Source of the DNA: Alphaproteobacteria bacterium
GTDB lineage: Bacteria > Pseudomonadota > Alphaproteobacteria > Reyranellales > Reyranellaceae
NCBI GenBank assembly: GCA_016869975.1
Contig: VGCZ01000006.1
Location: 1 to 64,000, forward strand
Direction of reading: 5' to 3'
Length of the DNA: 64,000 nt
Below, piece by piece: positions 34,684 through 46,704 of the stretch. Made by a program: the position numbers and the translations under genes. Within the stretch, counting starts at the first letter, position 1. Every line of letters starts with the position of its first letter. Under the pieces are notes generated by a model. It was not told where the DNA came from. It did no database searches and saw only the letters and a program-made list of their open reading frames with translations.

Positions 34684-36054
34684 ATGGATCCGCGTGCGGT
34701 GAAGACAGCGGCCGATGTCCGCAAGATCGTGAAAGAGCGCAAGCTCACGCATGTGAAGGTCGGCGTGCACGACATGGATGGCGTGCTGCGTGGCAAGTAC
34801 CTGCATGTCGACAAGTTCCTCGGCGCCCTCGACGGTGGCTTCGGCTTCTGCGACGTGGTGCTGGGCTGGGACAGCAACGACCAGCTCTACGACAATGTCA
34901 CCTATACCGGCTGGCACACCGCCTATCCCGACGCGCTGGTACGCATCATCCCCGAGAGCTGCCGCGAGATCGCCACCGAGCCGGGCAATCTGTTCTTCCT
35001 CTGCGAGTTCATCGGCAAGGCCGAGGCGCTCTGCCCGCGCGGCATCCTGCGACGTGTACTCGATCGCGCCCGCGGGATGGGCTTCGATGTCTGGGCCGGA
35101 TTCGAGTACGAGTTCTTCGTCTTCGCCGAGACGGCGTTTACGGTGCGCGAGAAGGGCTTCAAGAACCTCAAGCCGATCTCGCCCGGCTTCTTCGGCTATT
35201 CGATGCTGCGCAACTCCGTGCACGCGGAGTGGTACGCCGACATGCTGAAGCTCGGCGAGACGATGGATTTTCCGATCGAGGGCCTGCACACCGAGACCGG
35301 CGCCGGCGTGCTCGAGGCGGCGCTGCGCGTCACCGGCGGACTGGAGGCGGCCGACCGCGCCGCTCTGTTCAAGACCTTCACCAAGGTGCTGGCGCAACGG
35401 CGCGACTGGATGGCGACCTTCATGGCCAAATGGTCGAAGGACTGGCCGGGCTGCGGCGGTCACATGCACATGTCGCTGTGGCACAAGGGCAAGGACGTCT
35501 CGGCCTTCCACGACGAGAAGGCCCCGCATCGCATGAGCGAGACCATGCGCCACTTCGTCGCCGGCCAGAGGGCGCTGATGCCCGAATTCCTCGCCATGGC
35601 GGCGCCGACGGTGAACTCGTTCCGCCGCCTGATCCCCGGCTTCTGGGCGCCGACTGCCGCGAGCTGGGGTGTCGAGAACCGCACCTGTGCGCTGCGCGTG
35701 ATCCCCGGCTCGAGGAAGTCGACACGCGTCGAGTACCGGGTGGCCGCCGCCGACGGCAACCCGTATCTGGCGCTGGCCGCCGCCATCGCGTCGGGCTTGT
35801 GGGGCATCGAGCAGAAGCTCGATCCAGGCGAGCCGGTCGACGGCAACTCCTACGCCAAGGCGCATCCCGCGAAGGCACAATTGCCGCGCACGCTGACCGA
35901 AGCGGCGGAGCGCTTCCACAAATCCAAGGCGGCGCGCGCGATGTTCGGCGACGCCTTCGTCGATCACTACGCCGCCACCCGCGAATGGGAGGAGCGCGAG
36001 TTCCGCAAGCACATCAGCGATTGGGAACTCGATCGCTATTTCGAGATCATCTGA
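34684..36054 (+). CDS. Glutamine-synthetase family gamma-glutamyl ligase
   Basis: A 456-residue glutamine-synthetase fold enzyme with FEYEFFVF (metal), GCGGHMHMSL (about 258-267), and NPYLALAAAIASG. It starts with GVHDMDGVLRGK, typical of PuuA/GlnA3-like ligases that glutamylate amines, rather than of true GlnA, and lacks the adenylylation tail. A gamma-glutamyl amide would then be formed from glutamate, ATP and an amine. The operon (ALDH, iron ADH, dimethylglycine-dehydrogenase-like) fits an amine-degradation pathway. The amine is unknown. Confidence 0.8.
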   Translation: MDPRAVKTAADVRKIVKERKLTHVKVGVHDMDGVLRGKYLHVDKFLGALDGGFGFCDVVLGWDSNDQLYDNVTYTGWHTAYPDALVRIIPESCREIATEPGNLFFLCEFIGKAEALCPRGILRRVLDRARGMGFDVWAGFEYEFFVFAETAFTVREKGFKNLKPISPGFFGYSMLRNSVHAEWYADMLKLGETMDFPIEGLHTETGAGVLEAALRVTGGLEAADRAALFKTFTKVLAQRRDWMATFMAKWSKDWPGCGGHMHMSLWHKGKDVSAFHDEKAPHRMSETMRHFVAGQRALMPEFLAMAAPTVNSFRRLIPGFWAPTAASWGVENRTCALRVIPGSRKSTRVEYRVAAADGNPYLALAAAIASGLWGIEQKLDPGEPVDGNSYAKAHPAKAQLPRTLTEAAERFHKSKAARAMFGDAFVDHYAATREWEEREFRKHISDWELDRYFEII

Positions 36055-36098
36055 TGTGGGAGCGCCGGCGCTGCCAAAACGCTTGAAAGACCGAAGAC

Positions 36099-37490
36099 AT
36101 GACAACGTTTGATGTTCGTTCGCCGATCGACGGTTCCATCGTCGCTACGCGGCCATTGTCGGGCGCTTCCGAGATCGCCGCTGCGCTGTCGGCGGCGCGC
36201 GTCGCGCAACGTGCGTGGCGCGGCGTGCCCGTGGCCGACCGTGCCGCGCTGGTGCGCCGCTTCGTCGAGGCGATGCGGGCGCGCACGGACGGCATCGCGC
36301 AGGAACTCACGCGCCAGATGGGCCGGCCGATCCGTTACACGCCGGGCGAGGTCAACGGCCTGTCGGAGCGCGCCACGACGATGGCCGGGCTGGCACCCGA
36401 GGCGCTGGCCGACATCGCCACGTCACAGAAGGCGGGCTTCACCCGTTTCATCCGCAAGGATCCGCTGGGTCTGGTCTTCGTCATCGCGCCCTGGAACTAC
36501 CCGTACCTCACCGCGGTCAACGCGGTGGTGCCGGCGCTGCTCGCCGGCAACGCGGTGCTGCTCAAGCACTCCAGCCAGACGCCGCTGGTGGCGGAGCGCT
36601 TCGCCGAGGGCTTCAAGGCGGCCAGGTTGCCCGACGGGCTATTGCAGGTGATGCACCTCTCGCACGCCGACACCGAGAAGCTGATCGGCTCGCCGGATAT
36701 CGACTTCGTGTGCTTCACCGGTTCGGTCGAGGGCGGCCATTCGGTGACGCGCGCGGCGGCTGGGCGTTTCATCGGCCTGGGCCTGGAGCTGGGTGGCAAG
36801 GATCCGGCCTATGTCCGGCCTGACTGCGATTTCGATCACGCGGTCGAGAACCTGGTCGACGGCGCGTTCTTCAACTCCGGCCAAAGCTGCTGCGGCATCG
36901 AGCGCATCTATGTCCACGAGCGGCTCTACCCGCGCTTCGTCGATGCCTTCGTCGCGTTGACCAAGCAGTACAGGCTGGGCGATCCGCTCGATCCCGAGAC
37001 CACGCTCGGACCGATGGTACGCGCGTCGGCGGCGAGCTTCGTGCGCGGCCAGATCGCCGAGGCGGTGGGCAAGGGCGCGCGCTCGCTGGTCGATGCCAAG
37101 GGCTTCGCCGCTGATCGCGAGGGCACACCGTACATGGCGCCGCATGTGCTGGTCGATGTCGACCATTCGATGCGGGTGATGACCGAGGAGAGCTTCGGCC
37201 CGGTGGTTGGCATCATGAAGGTCGGCTCCGACGAGGAAGCGGTCCGGCTGATGAACGATAGCCCGTACGGGCTCACTGCCGCGATCTGGACGCGCGACGA
37301 GGCCGCCGCCATCCGCATCGGCGATCAGGTCGAGACCGGTACGTGGTTCATGAACCGCTGCGACTACCTCGATCCTGAATTGGCCTGGACCGGCGTCAAG
37401 GACACCGGCCGCGGCTGTACCTTGTCGCGGCTGGGCTTTGACTATCTGACGCGGCCGAAATCGTTCCATCTCAGGCACGCGACCGGCTAA
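36099..37490 (+). CDS. Aldehyde dehydrogenase
   Basis: A 463-residue NAD(P)-dependent aldehyde dehydrogenase. PWNYP (about 132-136), GLGLELGGKDP with the general base Glu, and NSGQSCCGIERIY with the catalytic Cys (the second of two Cys) are visible. Second catabolic gene after the gamma-glutamyl ligase, 44 nt downstream. It would oxidise an aldehyde made from the amine, by analogy to the Puu pathway; this is inference. Confidence 0.9.
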   Translation: MTTFDVRSPIDGSIVATRPLSGASEIAAALSAARVAQRAWRGVPVADRAALVRRFVEAMRARTDGIAQELTRQMGRPIRYTPGEVNGLSERATTMAGLAPEALADIATSQKAGFTRFIRKDPLGLVFVIAPWNYPYLTAVNAVVPALLAGNAVLLKHSSQTPLVAERFAEGFKAARLPDGLLQVMHLSHADTEKLIGSPDIDFVCFTGSVEGGHSVTRAAAGRFIGLGLELGGKDPAYVRPDCDFDHAVENLVDGAFFNSGQSCCGIERIYVHERLYPRFVDAFVALTKQYRLGDPLDPETTLGPMVRASAASFVRGQIAEAVGKGARSLVDAKGFAADREGTPYMAPHVLVDVDHSMRVMTEESFGPVVGIMKVGSDEEAVRLMNDSPYGLTAAIWTRDEAAAIRIGDQVETGTWFMNRCDYLDPELAWTGVKDTGRGCTLSRLGFDYLTRPKSFHLRHATG

Positions 37491-37524
37491 GGTCGCGGCG
37501 GATCACCATTGCATTCGAGGCCCT

Positions 37525-38691
37525 ATGACAGAGTCGCCCGTCGGCAACTGGAGCTACCCTACGACCGTGAAGTTCGGCGCGGGGCGCATCAAGGAACTGG
37601 CCGATCACTGCAAGGCCGTGGGCATCTTCAAGCCGCTGCTGGTGACCGATCCCGGCCTGGCCGGCCTGCCGATGATCGCCGATGCCTTCGTGTCGCTGGA
37701 GAAGGCCGGCGTGCCGGCGGTGATCTTCTCCAAGCTGAAGTCCAACCCGGTGGCGCAGAATGTCGAGGACGGCGTCGCCGCCCTGCGATCAGGCAAGCAT
37801 GACGGCGTGATCGCCTGGGGTGGCGGCAGCGGGCTGGATACCGGCAAGGTGATCGCCTTCATGGCCGGCCAGAAGCGGCCGATGTGGGATTTCGAGGACA
37901 TCGGCGACTGGTGGACGCGCGCCGATCCCGACGGGATCGCGCCGGTGATCGCCGTGCCGACCACCGCGGGCACCGGCTCGGAGACCGGCCGCGCCGGCGT
38001 CATCACCGACGAGACCACGCACACCAAGAAGGTGATCTTCCATCCCAAGATGATGCCCCGGATCGTCATCGCCGATCCCGAGCTCACGGTCGGCCTGCCG
38101 CCGCACCTGACGGCGGCGACCGGCATGGACGCCTTCGCGCATTGCCTCGAAGCGTACTGCGCGCCGGGCTATCACCCCTATGCCGATGGCATCGCCGTTG
38201 AGGGCATGCGGCTGGTGAAGGAGTATCTCGAGCGCGCCGTCGCCGATGGCAAGGACATCGAGGCGCGCGCGCACATGCTGGCGGCGTCGCAAATGGGCTC
38301 GACCGCGTTCCAGAAGGGCCTTGGCGCCATCCACTCGCTGTCGCATCCCGTCGGCGCCGTGCTCGACACGCATCACGGGCTGACCAACGCCGTGGCCATG
38401 CCCTATGTGCTGAAGTTCAACCGCGACGCCATCGCCGAGCGCATCGCGCGGCTGGCGCGCTATCTCGGCCTGGCGCGCGCCGATTTCGACGGTTTCCTCG
38501 ACTGGGTACTGCAACTGCGCCAGCGGCTGCAGATCCCCCAGACCTTCGCCGATCTCGGTGTGAAAGAGGACATGCTCGACCGCTTTGCCGAGATGGCGGC
38601 CGTCGATCCCACCGCTGGTGGCAATCCGGTGAAAGCCGGCGTCCCCGAGATGCGCAAGATGTACGACGCGGCGCTCAATGGGCGGCTGTGA
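37525..38691 (+). CDS. Iron-containing alcohol dehydrogenase 2
   Basis: A 388-residue group III alcohol dehydrogenase: GGGSGLDTGK, TTAGTGSETGRAG, GMDAFAHCLEAYC, GAIHSLSHPVGA, THHGLTNAV. Close to the copy at 27136. It could convert an alcohol intermediate of the same pathway to aldehyde. Some group III enzymes reduce phosphonoacetaldehyde, so a phosphonate link is possible but not shown. Confidence 0.88.
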   Translation: MTESPVGNWSYPTTVKFGAGRIKELADHCKAVGIFKPLLVTDPGLAGLPMIADAFVSLEKAGVPAVIFSKLKSNPVAQNVEDGVAALRSGKHDGVIAWGGGSGLDTGKVIAFMAGQKRPMWDFEDIGDWWTRADPDGIAPVIAVPTTAGTGSETGRAGVITDETTHTKKVIFHPKMMPRIVIADPELTVGLPPHLTAATGMDAFAHCLEAYCAPGYHPYADGIAVEGMRLVKEYLERAVADGKDIEARAHMLAASQMGSTAFQKGLGAIHSLSHPVGAVLDTHHGLTNAVAMPYVLKFNRDAIAERIARLARYLGLARADFDGFLDWVLQLRQRLQIPQTFADLGVKEDMLDRFAEMAAVDPTAGGNPVKAGVPEMRKMYDAALNGRL

Positions 38692-38700
38692 CTCTTTCTA

Positions 38701-38727
38701 CCTCTCCCCGCAGGCGGGGAGAGGGAG
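38701..38727. repeat. Solitary arm of the CTCTCCCCGC hairpin family
   Basis: CCTCTCCCCGC (38701-38711), centre AG, GCGGGGAGAGGGAG (38714-38727). It is in the 57-bp gap before the flavoprotein gene at 38749. Confidence 0.7.
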
Positions 38728-38748
38728 TCGAACTGGAAATCAAAAGGC

Positions 38749-41211
38749 ATGACTGACACTCCCCCCGCATTCCCCACGCAGGCGCGCGTCGTCATCATCG
38801 GCGGTGGTATCGTCGGCTGCTCGGTGGCCTATCACCTGACGCAGCTCGGCTGGAAAGACGTCGTGCTGATCGAGAAGGGCCGGCTGTCGAGCGGCACGAC
38901 CTGGCACGCCGCGGGCCTCGTCGGCCAGCTGCGCACGCATCCCAGCATGACCCGTTTGATCCGCTACTCGACGGATCTCTACGCGCGGCTGGAGGAAGAG
39001 ACCGGGCTGGCGACGGGCTGGAAGCAATGCGGCAGCCTCACCGTGGCGCGCACGCCCGAGCGCATGACGTTGCTCAAGCGCGTCGCGGCGATGGCCAAGG
39101 CGCAGAACGTGACCTGCGATCTGCTGACGCCTGACGAAGCCGGCAAGCTCTACCCGATCATTCGGACCGACGATCTGGTCGGCGCCGCCTGGCTGCCGGG
39201 CGATGGCAAGGCCAACCCCGCCGACATCACCCAGGCGCTGGCGCGCGGCGCGCGACGCGGCGGCACGCGCATCTTCGAGCAAACGAAGGTGACGTCGATC
39301 CACGTGAAGGACGGCCGTGCGACGGGCGTGTCGACCGCCAAGGGCGACATCGCCGCCGAGGTCGTCGTGAACTGCGGCGGACAATGGGCGCGCGAGATTG
39401 GCCGCATGGTCGGCGTCACCGTGCCGCTGTTCTCCTGCGAGCACATGTACATCGTCACGGAGCGCATGGAGGGCGTGCAGCCGAACCTGCCCTGCCTGCG
39501 CGATCCCGACGGTTACATCTACTTCAAGGAGGAGGTTGGCGGCCTGCTGATGGGCGGCTTCGAGCCCGAGGCCAAGCCATGGGCACAGGCCTTCAACATT
39601 CCCGAGCCGTTCGAATTCCAGCTGCTGCCCGACGACTGGGACCAGTTCCAGATCCTGATGGAGAACGCGCTGATCCGCGTGCCCCAGCTGGAGAAGACCG
39701 GCACCAAGCGCTTCATCAACGGGCCGGAGAGCTTCACCGCCGACAACAACTACATCCTGGGCGAAGCGCCGGAGCTGAAGAACTTCTTCGTCGCCGCCGG
39801 CTTCAACTCCATGGGCATCGCCAGCGCCGGCGGCGCCGGCAAGGCGCTGGCGGAGTGGATTGTCAACGGCGATCCGACTCTCGATCTGTGGCCGGTCGAC
39901 ATTCGCCGCTTCGCGCGCTTCAACGCCAACGAGCAGTGGCTCAAGGCGCGCGTCGCAGAGGTGCTGGGCCTGCACTACAAGATGCCGTGGCCCAACCGCG
40001 AGCTGGAGACGGCGCGCCCGCTGCGCCGTTCGCCGCTCTACGACCGGTTGAAGGCGAGGGGTGCCTCGTTCGGCTCGAAGATGGGCTGGGAGCGGCCCAA
40101 CTGGTTCGCGACGCAGGGCCAGTCGACCGCGCTTGAATATAGTTGGCAGCGACAGAACTGGTTCGCCGCCAATGCGCGCGAGCATCGCGCCTGCCGCGAG
40201 GGCGTGGCGATCTTCGACCAGAGCTCGTTCTCCAAGCTGCTGTTGCAGGGCCGCGACGCCGAGGCGGCGCTGCAGCATTTGTGTGCCAACGACATGGCCG
40301 TGCCGGTGGGCACGTCGGTCTATACAGGTGTGCTCAATGTGCGCGGCGGCTTCGAGTCCGATCTCACGGTGCAGCGCCTGGCGCGCGATCGCTTCATGCT
40401 GGTCACCGGTTCGTCGCAGACCACGCGCGACGCCGACTGGCTGGTCAAGCACATGCCCGAGAACGCGCACGCGGTTCTCACCGACGTCACCGGCGCCTGG
40501 GCCGTGATCTCCGTGATGGGCCCGAAGGCGCGCGATCTGCTGACGCGTGTCAGCCGCGCCGATCTCAGTGATGCCGGCTTCCCGTTCGGTACCTGTCGCG
40601 ACATCGATGTCGGTCTGGCGACGGTGCTGGCGGTGCGCCGCACCTATGTCGGCGAGCTGGGCTGGGAGCTCTACACGCCGGTCGAGATGGCCGCCTCGGT
40701 CTACGACACCTTGCGCGAGGCGGGCGAGGCGCTGGGCCTGATCGACGCCGGCTACTACACGATCGAGTCGCTGCGGCTGGAGAAAGGCTATCGCGCCTGG
40801 GGCCGCGAGCTGACACCCGAGCACACGCCCTACGAAGCGGGGTTGGGCTTCGCGGTGAAGCTTGACAAAGCCACGCCGTTCATCGGCCAGGAGGCGTTGC
40901 GCGGCCTGCGTGGCAAGCCGCTCAGCCGCCGCTGCGTGTCGATCACCCTGGCCGATGGCGGACCGATCGCGCAAAGCGGCGAGTTGCTGTTGCGTGACGG
41001 CAAGCCGGCCGGCGAGACGACGTCGGCCGCCTATGGTCACACCCTGGGCCGCACCGCGCTGCTGGGCTACGCCCACAACAACGGTCAGCCGGTCGACGCG
41101 GCGTTCCTGTCGTCGGGCACGTGGGAAGTCGACATCGCCGGCGACCGCTGCGCCTGCACGGTCTCACTGAAGGCGCCCTACGACCCCGACAACAAGCGCA
41201 CACGGATGTAG
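38749..41211 (+). CDS. Dimethylglycine/sarcosine dehydrogenase-like flavoprotein 1
   Basis: An 820-residue two-part enzyme. FAD Rossmann motif GGGIVGC (18-24) then SSGTTWHAAGL, whose His53 is the place of covalent FAD in DMGDH and SDH. A DAO domain runs to about 400 and a GcvT-like folate-binding domain from about 430, with a C-terminal GcvT beta-barrel. It probably oxidises an N-methyl or secondary amine to an iminium, with the methyl group passed to tetrahydrofolate. Last gene of the operon with the gamma-glutamyl ligase. It is a diverged paralogue of the gene at 46705. Confidence 0.85.
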   Translation: MTDTPPAFPTQARVVIIGGGIVGCSVAYHLTQLGWKDVVLIEKGRLSSGTTWHAAGLVGQLRTHPSMTRLIRYSTDLYARLEEETGLATGWKQCGSLTVARTPERMTLLKRVAAMAKAQNVTCDLLTPDEAGKLYPIIRTDDLVGAAWLPGDGKANPADITQALARGARRGGTRIFEQTKVTSIHVKDGRATGVSTAKGDIAAEVVVNCGGQWAREIGRMVGVTVPLFSCEHMYIVTERMEGVQPNLPCLRDPDGYIYFKEEVGGLLMGGFEPEAKPWAQAFNIPEPFEFQLLPDDWDQFQILMENALIRVPQLEKTGTKRFINGPESFTADNNYILGEAPELKNFFVAAGFNSMGIASAGGAGKALAEWIVNGDPTLDLWPVDIRRFARFNANEQWLKARVAEVLGLHYKMPWPNRELETARPLRRSPLYDRLKARGASFGSKMGWERPNWFATQGQSTALEYSWQRQNWFAANAREHRACREGVAIFDQSSFSKLLLQGRDAEAALQHLCANDMAVPVGTSVYTGVLNVRGGFESDLTVQRLARDRFMLVTGSSQTTRDADWLVKHMPENAHAVLTDVTGAWAVISVMGPKARDLLTRVSRADLSDAGFPFGTCRDIDVGLATVLAVRRTYVGELGWELYTPVEMAASVYDTLREAGEALGLIDAGYYTIESLRLEKGYRAWGRELTPEHTPYEAGLGFAVKLDKATPFIGQEALRGLRGKPLSRRCVSITLADGGPIAQSGELLLRDGKPAGETTSAAYGHTLGRTALLGYAHNNGQPVDAAFLSSGTWEVDIAGDRCACTVSLKAPYDPDNKRTRM

Positions 41212-41221
41212 CGTCCCTCCG

Positions 41222-41311
41222 CCATCCTGAGCGCAGCGAAGGATCTGGCGGTATCGCGGTCAGCCACCCGCGTTGTGTCCGTTCGCACCGCCGCGAGGTC
41301 CTTCGCTGCGC

Positions 41312-41322
<11 letters not shown>
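41222..41322. repeat. Dispersed repeat (CATCCTGAGCGCAGCGAAGG family)
   Basis: Left arm CATCCTGAGCGCAGCGAAGG (41223-41242) pairs with CCTTCGCTGCGCTCAGGACG (41300-41319) around an unrelated middle. The right arm supplies the stop codon of the LysR gene (41312-41314), so the repeat overlaps the last codons of that gene. Confidence 0.65.
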
Positions 41323-44699
<3,377 letters not shown>

Positions 44700-44704
44700 G
44701 TCTC

Positions 44705-44732
44705 TACCTTCCCCCGCCAGCGGGGGAAGGTA
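44705..44732. repeat. 28-bp palindromic element between phnA and phnY
   Basis: Identical to the element at 3321-3348 (arms TACCTTCCCCCGC and GCGGGGGAAGGTA, centre CA). It occupies almost the whole 49-bp gap to phnY. A truncated relative may be CCTTTCCCTGGAGGGGGAAGG near 54535-54555. Confidence 0.8.
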
Positions 44733-44748
44733 AGAAATGGAGAACCCC

Positions 44749-46215
44749 ATGAACGTCCAGACGAAGCTCGGCGGCATCCAGGCGCCCATCACTGGTCTGC
44801 GCGAAAGCATGCGTATCGCCGGCAAGCGGGTCGACGGCGAGGCCGCGCTCGAGGTGTTCAACCCCTGGAACAACAGCGTCGTCGGCACGGTGCCGCGCGC
44901 CAAGCCGGCGCAGGTCGCCGAGGCGTTCCAGATCGCCTACGACTACAGGCCCAAGCTCAGCCGGTACGACCGGCAGAAGATCCTGATGAAGACCGCCGAG
45001 CTTCTGGTGGCGCGCAAGGACGAGATCGCGCGGCTGATCACCTCGGAGAGCGGGCTCTGCCTGAAGGATTCGCTCTATGAGGTCGGCCGCGCCTTCGATG
45101 TCTTCTCGCTCGCCGGCCAGCTCTGCATCATCGACGATTCGCAGACCTTCTCCTGCGATCTGACCCCGCACGGCAAGCAGCGCAAGATCTTCACCCTGCG
45201 CGAGCCGCTCAACGCCATCAGCGCGATCACGCCGTTCAACCACCCCCTGAACATGGTGGCGCACAAGCTGGCGCCGGCGATCGCCACCAACAACTGCGTC
45301 GTACTGAAGCCCACCGAGCAGACGCCGTTCACGGCGCTGATGCTGGCTGACACGCTGTACGAAGCGGGCCTGCCGCCGGAGATGCTGTCGGTCGTCACCG
45401 GCGGCCCGGCCGACATTGGCGACGCGATGATCACCGATCCACGGATCGATCTGATCACCTTCACCGGCTCCGTGCGGGTGGGCAAGTACATCGCCGAGAA
45501 GGCTGGCTACAAGCGCATCGTGCTGGAGCTCGGTGGCAACGACCCGCTGATCGTCATGGAGGACGCCGACCTCGACAAGGCGGCCGAGCTGGCGGTGCAG
45601 GGCGCGACCAAGAACTCGGGCCAGCGCTGCACGGCGGTCAAGCGCATCCTCGTGGTCGAGAAGATCGCCGAGGAGTTCGCCGCGCTTGTTCTCGCCAAGG
45701 CCAAGAAGTTGCGCGCGGGTGACCCGATGGATCCCGCCACCGATGTCGGCACGGTGATCAACGAGCGTTCCGCAACGCTGTTCCAGAACCGCGTGATAGA
45801 CGCCGTGTCCAAGGGCGCCAAGCTGCTGCACGGCAACGATCGCAAAGGCGCGCTGTTCCCGCCCACGGTGGTCGACCGAGTCCCCTACGATTGCGAGCTG
45901 GTGCGCGAGGAGACCTTCGGCCCGGCGATCCCGATGATCCGCGTCAAGGACATCGACGACGCCATCCGCGCCTCGAACTCGACCGCCTACGGCCTGTCAT
46001 CGGGCGTCTGCACCAACCGCCTCGACTATATCACGCGCTTCGTCAATGAGCTGCGCGTCGGCACGGTCAACATCTGGGAAGTGCCGGGCTACCGCATCGA
46101 GATGTCGCCCTTCGGCGGCATCAAGGATTCGGGCCTCGGCTACAAGGAAGGCGTGCTGGAGGCGATGAAGAGCTTCACCAACGTGAAGACATACTCGCTG
46201 CCCTGGGCGATCTGA
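44749..46215 (+). CDS. phnY: PhnY, phosphonoacetaldehyde dehydrogenase
   Basis: A 488-residue aldehyde dehydrogenase: Asn164 (TPFNHP), Glu260 (LELGGND) and catalytic Cys294 (NSGQRCTAV). It oxidises phosphonoacetaldehyde to phosphonoacetate with NAD+, the step between PhnW and PhnA. I start at ATG 44749 because GGAG lies 6 nt upstream; ATG 44737 is also in frame and lies closer to the hairpin. Its stop overlaps the next gene (TGATG). The assignment rests on the adjacent phnW and phnA as well as sequence. Confidence 0.9.
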   Translation: MNVQTKLGGIQAPITGLRESMRIAGKRVDGEAALEVFNPWNNSVVGTVPRAKPAQVAEAFQIAYDYRPKLSRYDRQKILMKTAELLVARKDEIARLITSESGLCLKDSLYEVGRAFDVFSLAGQLCIIDDSQTFSCDLTPHGKQRKIFTLREPLNAISAITPFNHPLNMVAHKLAPAIATNNCVVLKPTEQTPFTALMLADTLYEAGLPPEMLSVVTGGPADIGDAMITDPRIDLITFTGSVRVGKYIAEKAGYKRIVLELGGNDPLIVMEDADLDKAAELAVQGATKNSGQRCTAVKRILVVEKIAEEFAALVLAKAKKLRAGDPMDPATDVGTVINERSATLFQNRVIDAVSKGAKLLHGNDRKGALFPPTVVDRVPYDCELVREETFGPAIPMIRVKDIDDAIRASNSTAYGLSSGVCTNRLDYITRFVNELRVGTVNIWEVPGYRIEMSPFGGIKDSGLGYKEGVLEAMKSFTNVKTYSLPWAI

Positions 46216-46700
46216 TGCGTGCCGCCGCGGCAATGCTGATCGTGTGCTTCGCGGTACCCGCAGGCGCGCAGGACTCGACCTTCACGGTCAAGCAGATGAC
46301 GCCGGAAACAGCCCTGAAGGCCGCCCAAGCCGCGCTGGCGTCCTGCCGCAAGCAGGGTTTCCAGATCGCCGTGGCGGTCACGGATCGAGCCGGCGTCGCG
46401 CAAGTCGTCCTGCGCGACCGCTTCGCCGGCCCGCACACGGTGGAGACAGCGATCAACAAGGCCTGGACGGCGGTATCGTTCCGTCAGGACACGCTGGGCT
46501 TCGCCGCCTCGACCGCCGATCCGCGCCATGCGGGCGTGCGTTCCATCCCGCGCGTCGTCGCCGTCGGGGGCGGCGTGCCGGTCGAGGCCGCCGGCTCGAT
46601 CCTGGGCGCGATCGGCGTTTCCGGCGCTCCGGGCGGTGAGGCCGACGACGCCTGCGCCAAAGCCGGCATCGAGGCGATCCGCGACGACATCAGCTTCTGA
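46215..46700 (+). CDS. Secreted GlcG/HbpS-family protein
   Basis: A 161-residue protein with a signal peptide ([19 protein letters not shown], cleavage about 19) and a GlcG/HbpS domain: AAQAALASCRKQGFQIAVAV, AVTDRAG, PRVVAVGGGVPVEAAG and GAIGVSGAPGGEADDACAKAG. Some members bind haem (HbpS); others are enzymes or unknown. The TGATG overlap with phnY couples it to phosphonate catabolism, which is unusual. A small-molecule or metal role is possible; I cannot assign one. Confidence 0.85.
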   Translation: MRAAAAMLIVCFAVPAGAQDSTFTVKQMTPETALKAAQAALASCRKQGFQIAVAVTDRAGVAQVVLRDRFAGPHTVETAINKAWTAVSFRQDTLGFAASTADPRHAGVRSIPRVVAVGGGVPVEAAGSILGAIGVSGAPGGEADDACAKAGIEAIRDDISF

Positions 46701-46704
46701 AACG

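Noticed and set aside
38740-41076. A long open frame on the minus strand opposite the DMGDH-like flavoprotein
   Set aside because: It mirrors the codon bias of the real gene in high GC DNA and is His/Arg/Gln rich with no family motif; the plus-strand frame carries FAD and GcvT motifs.
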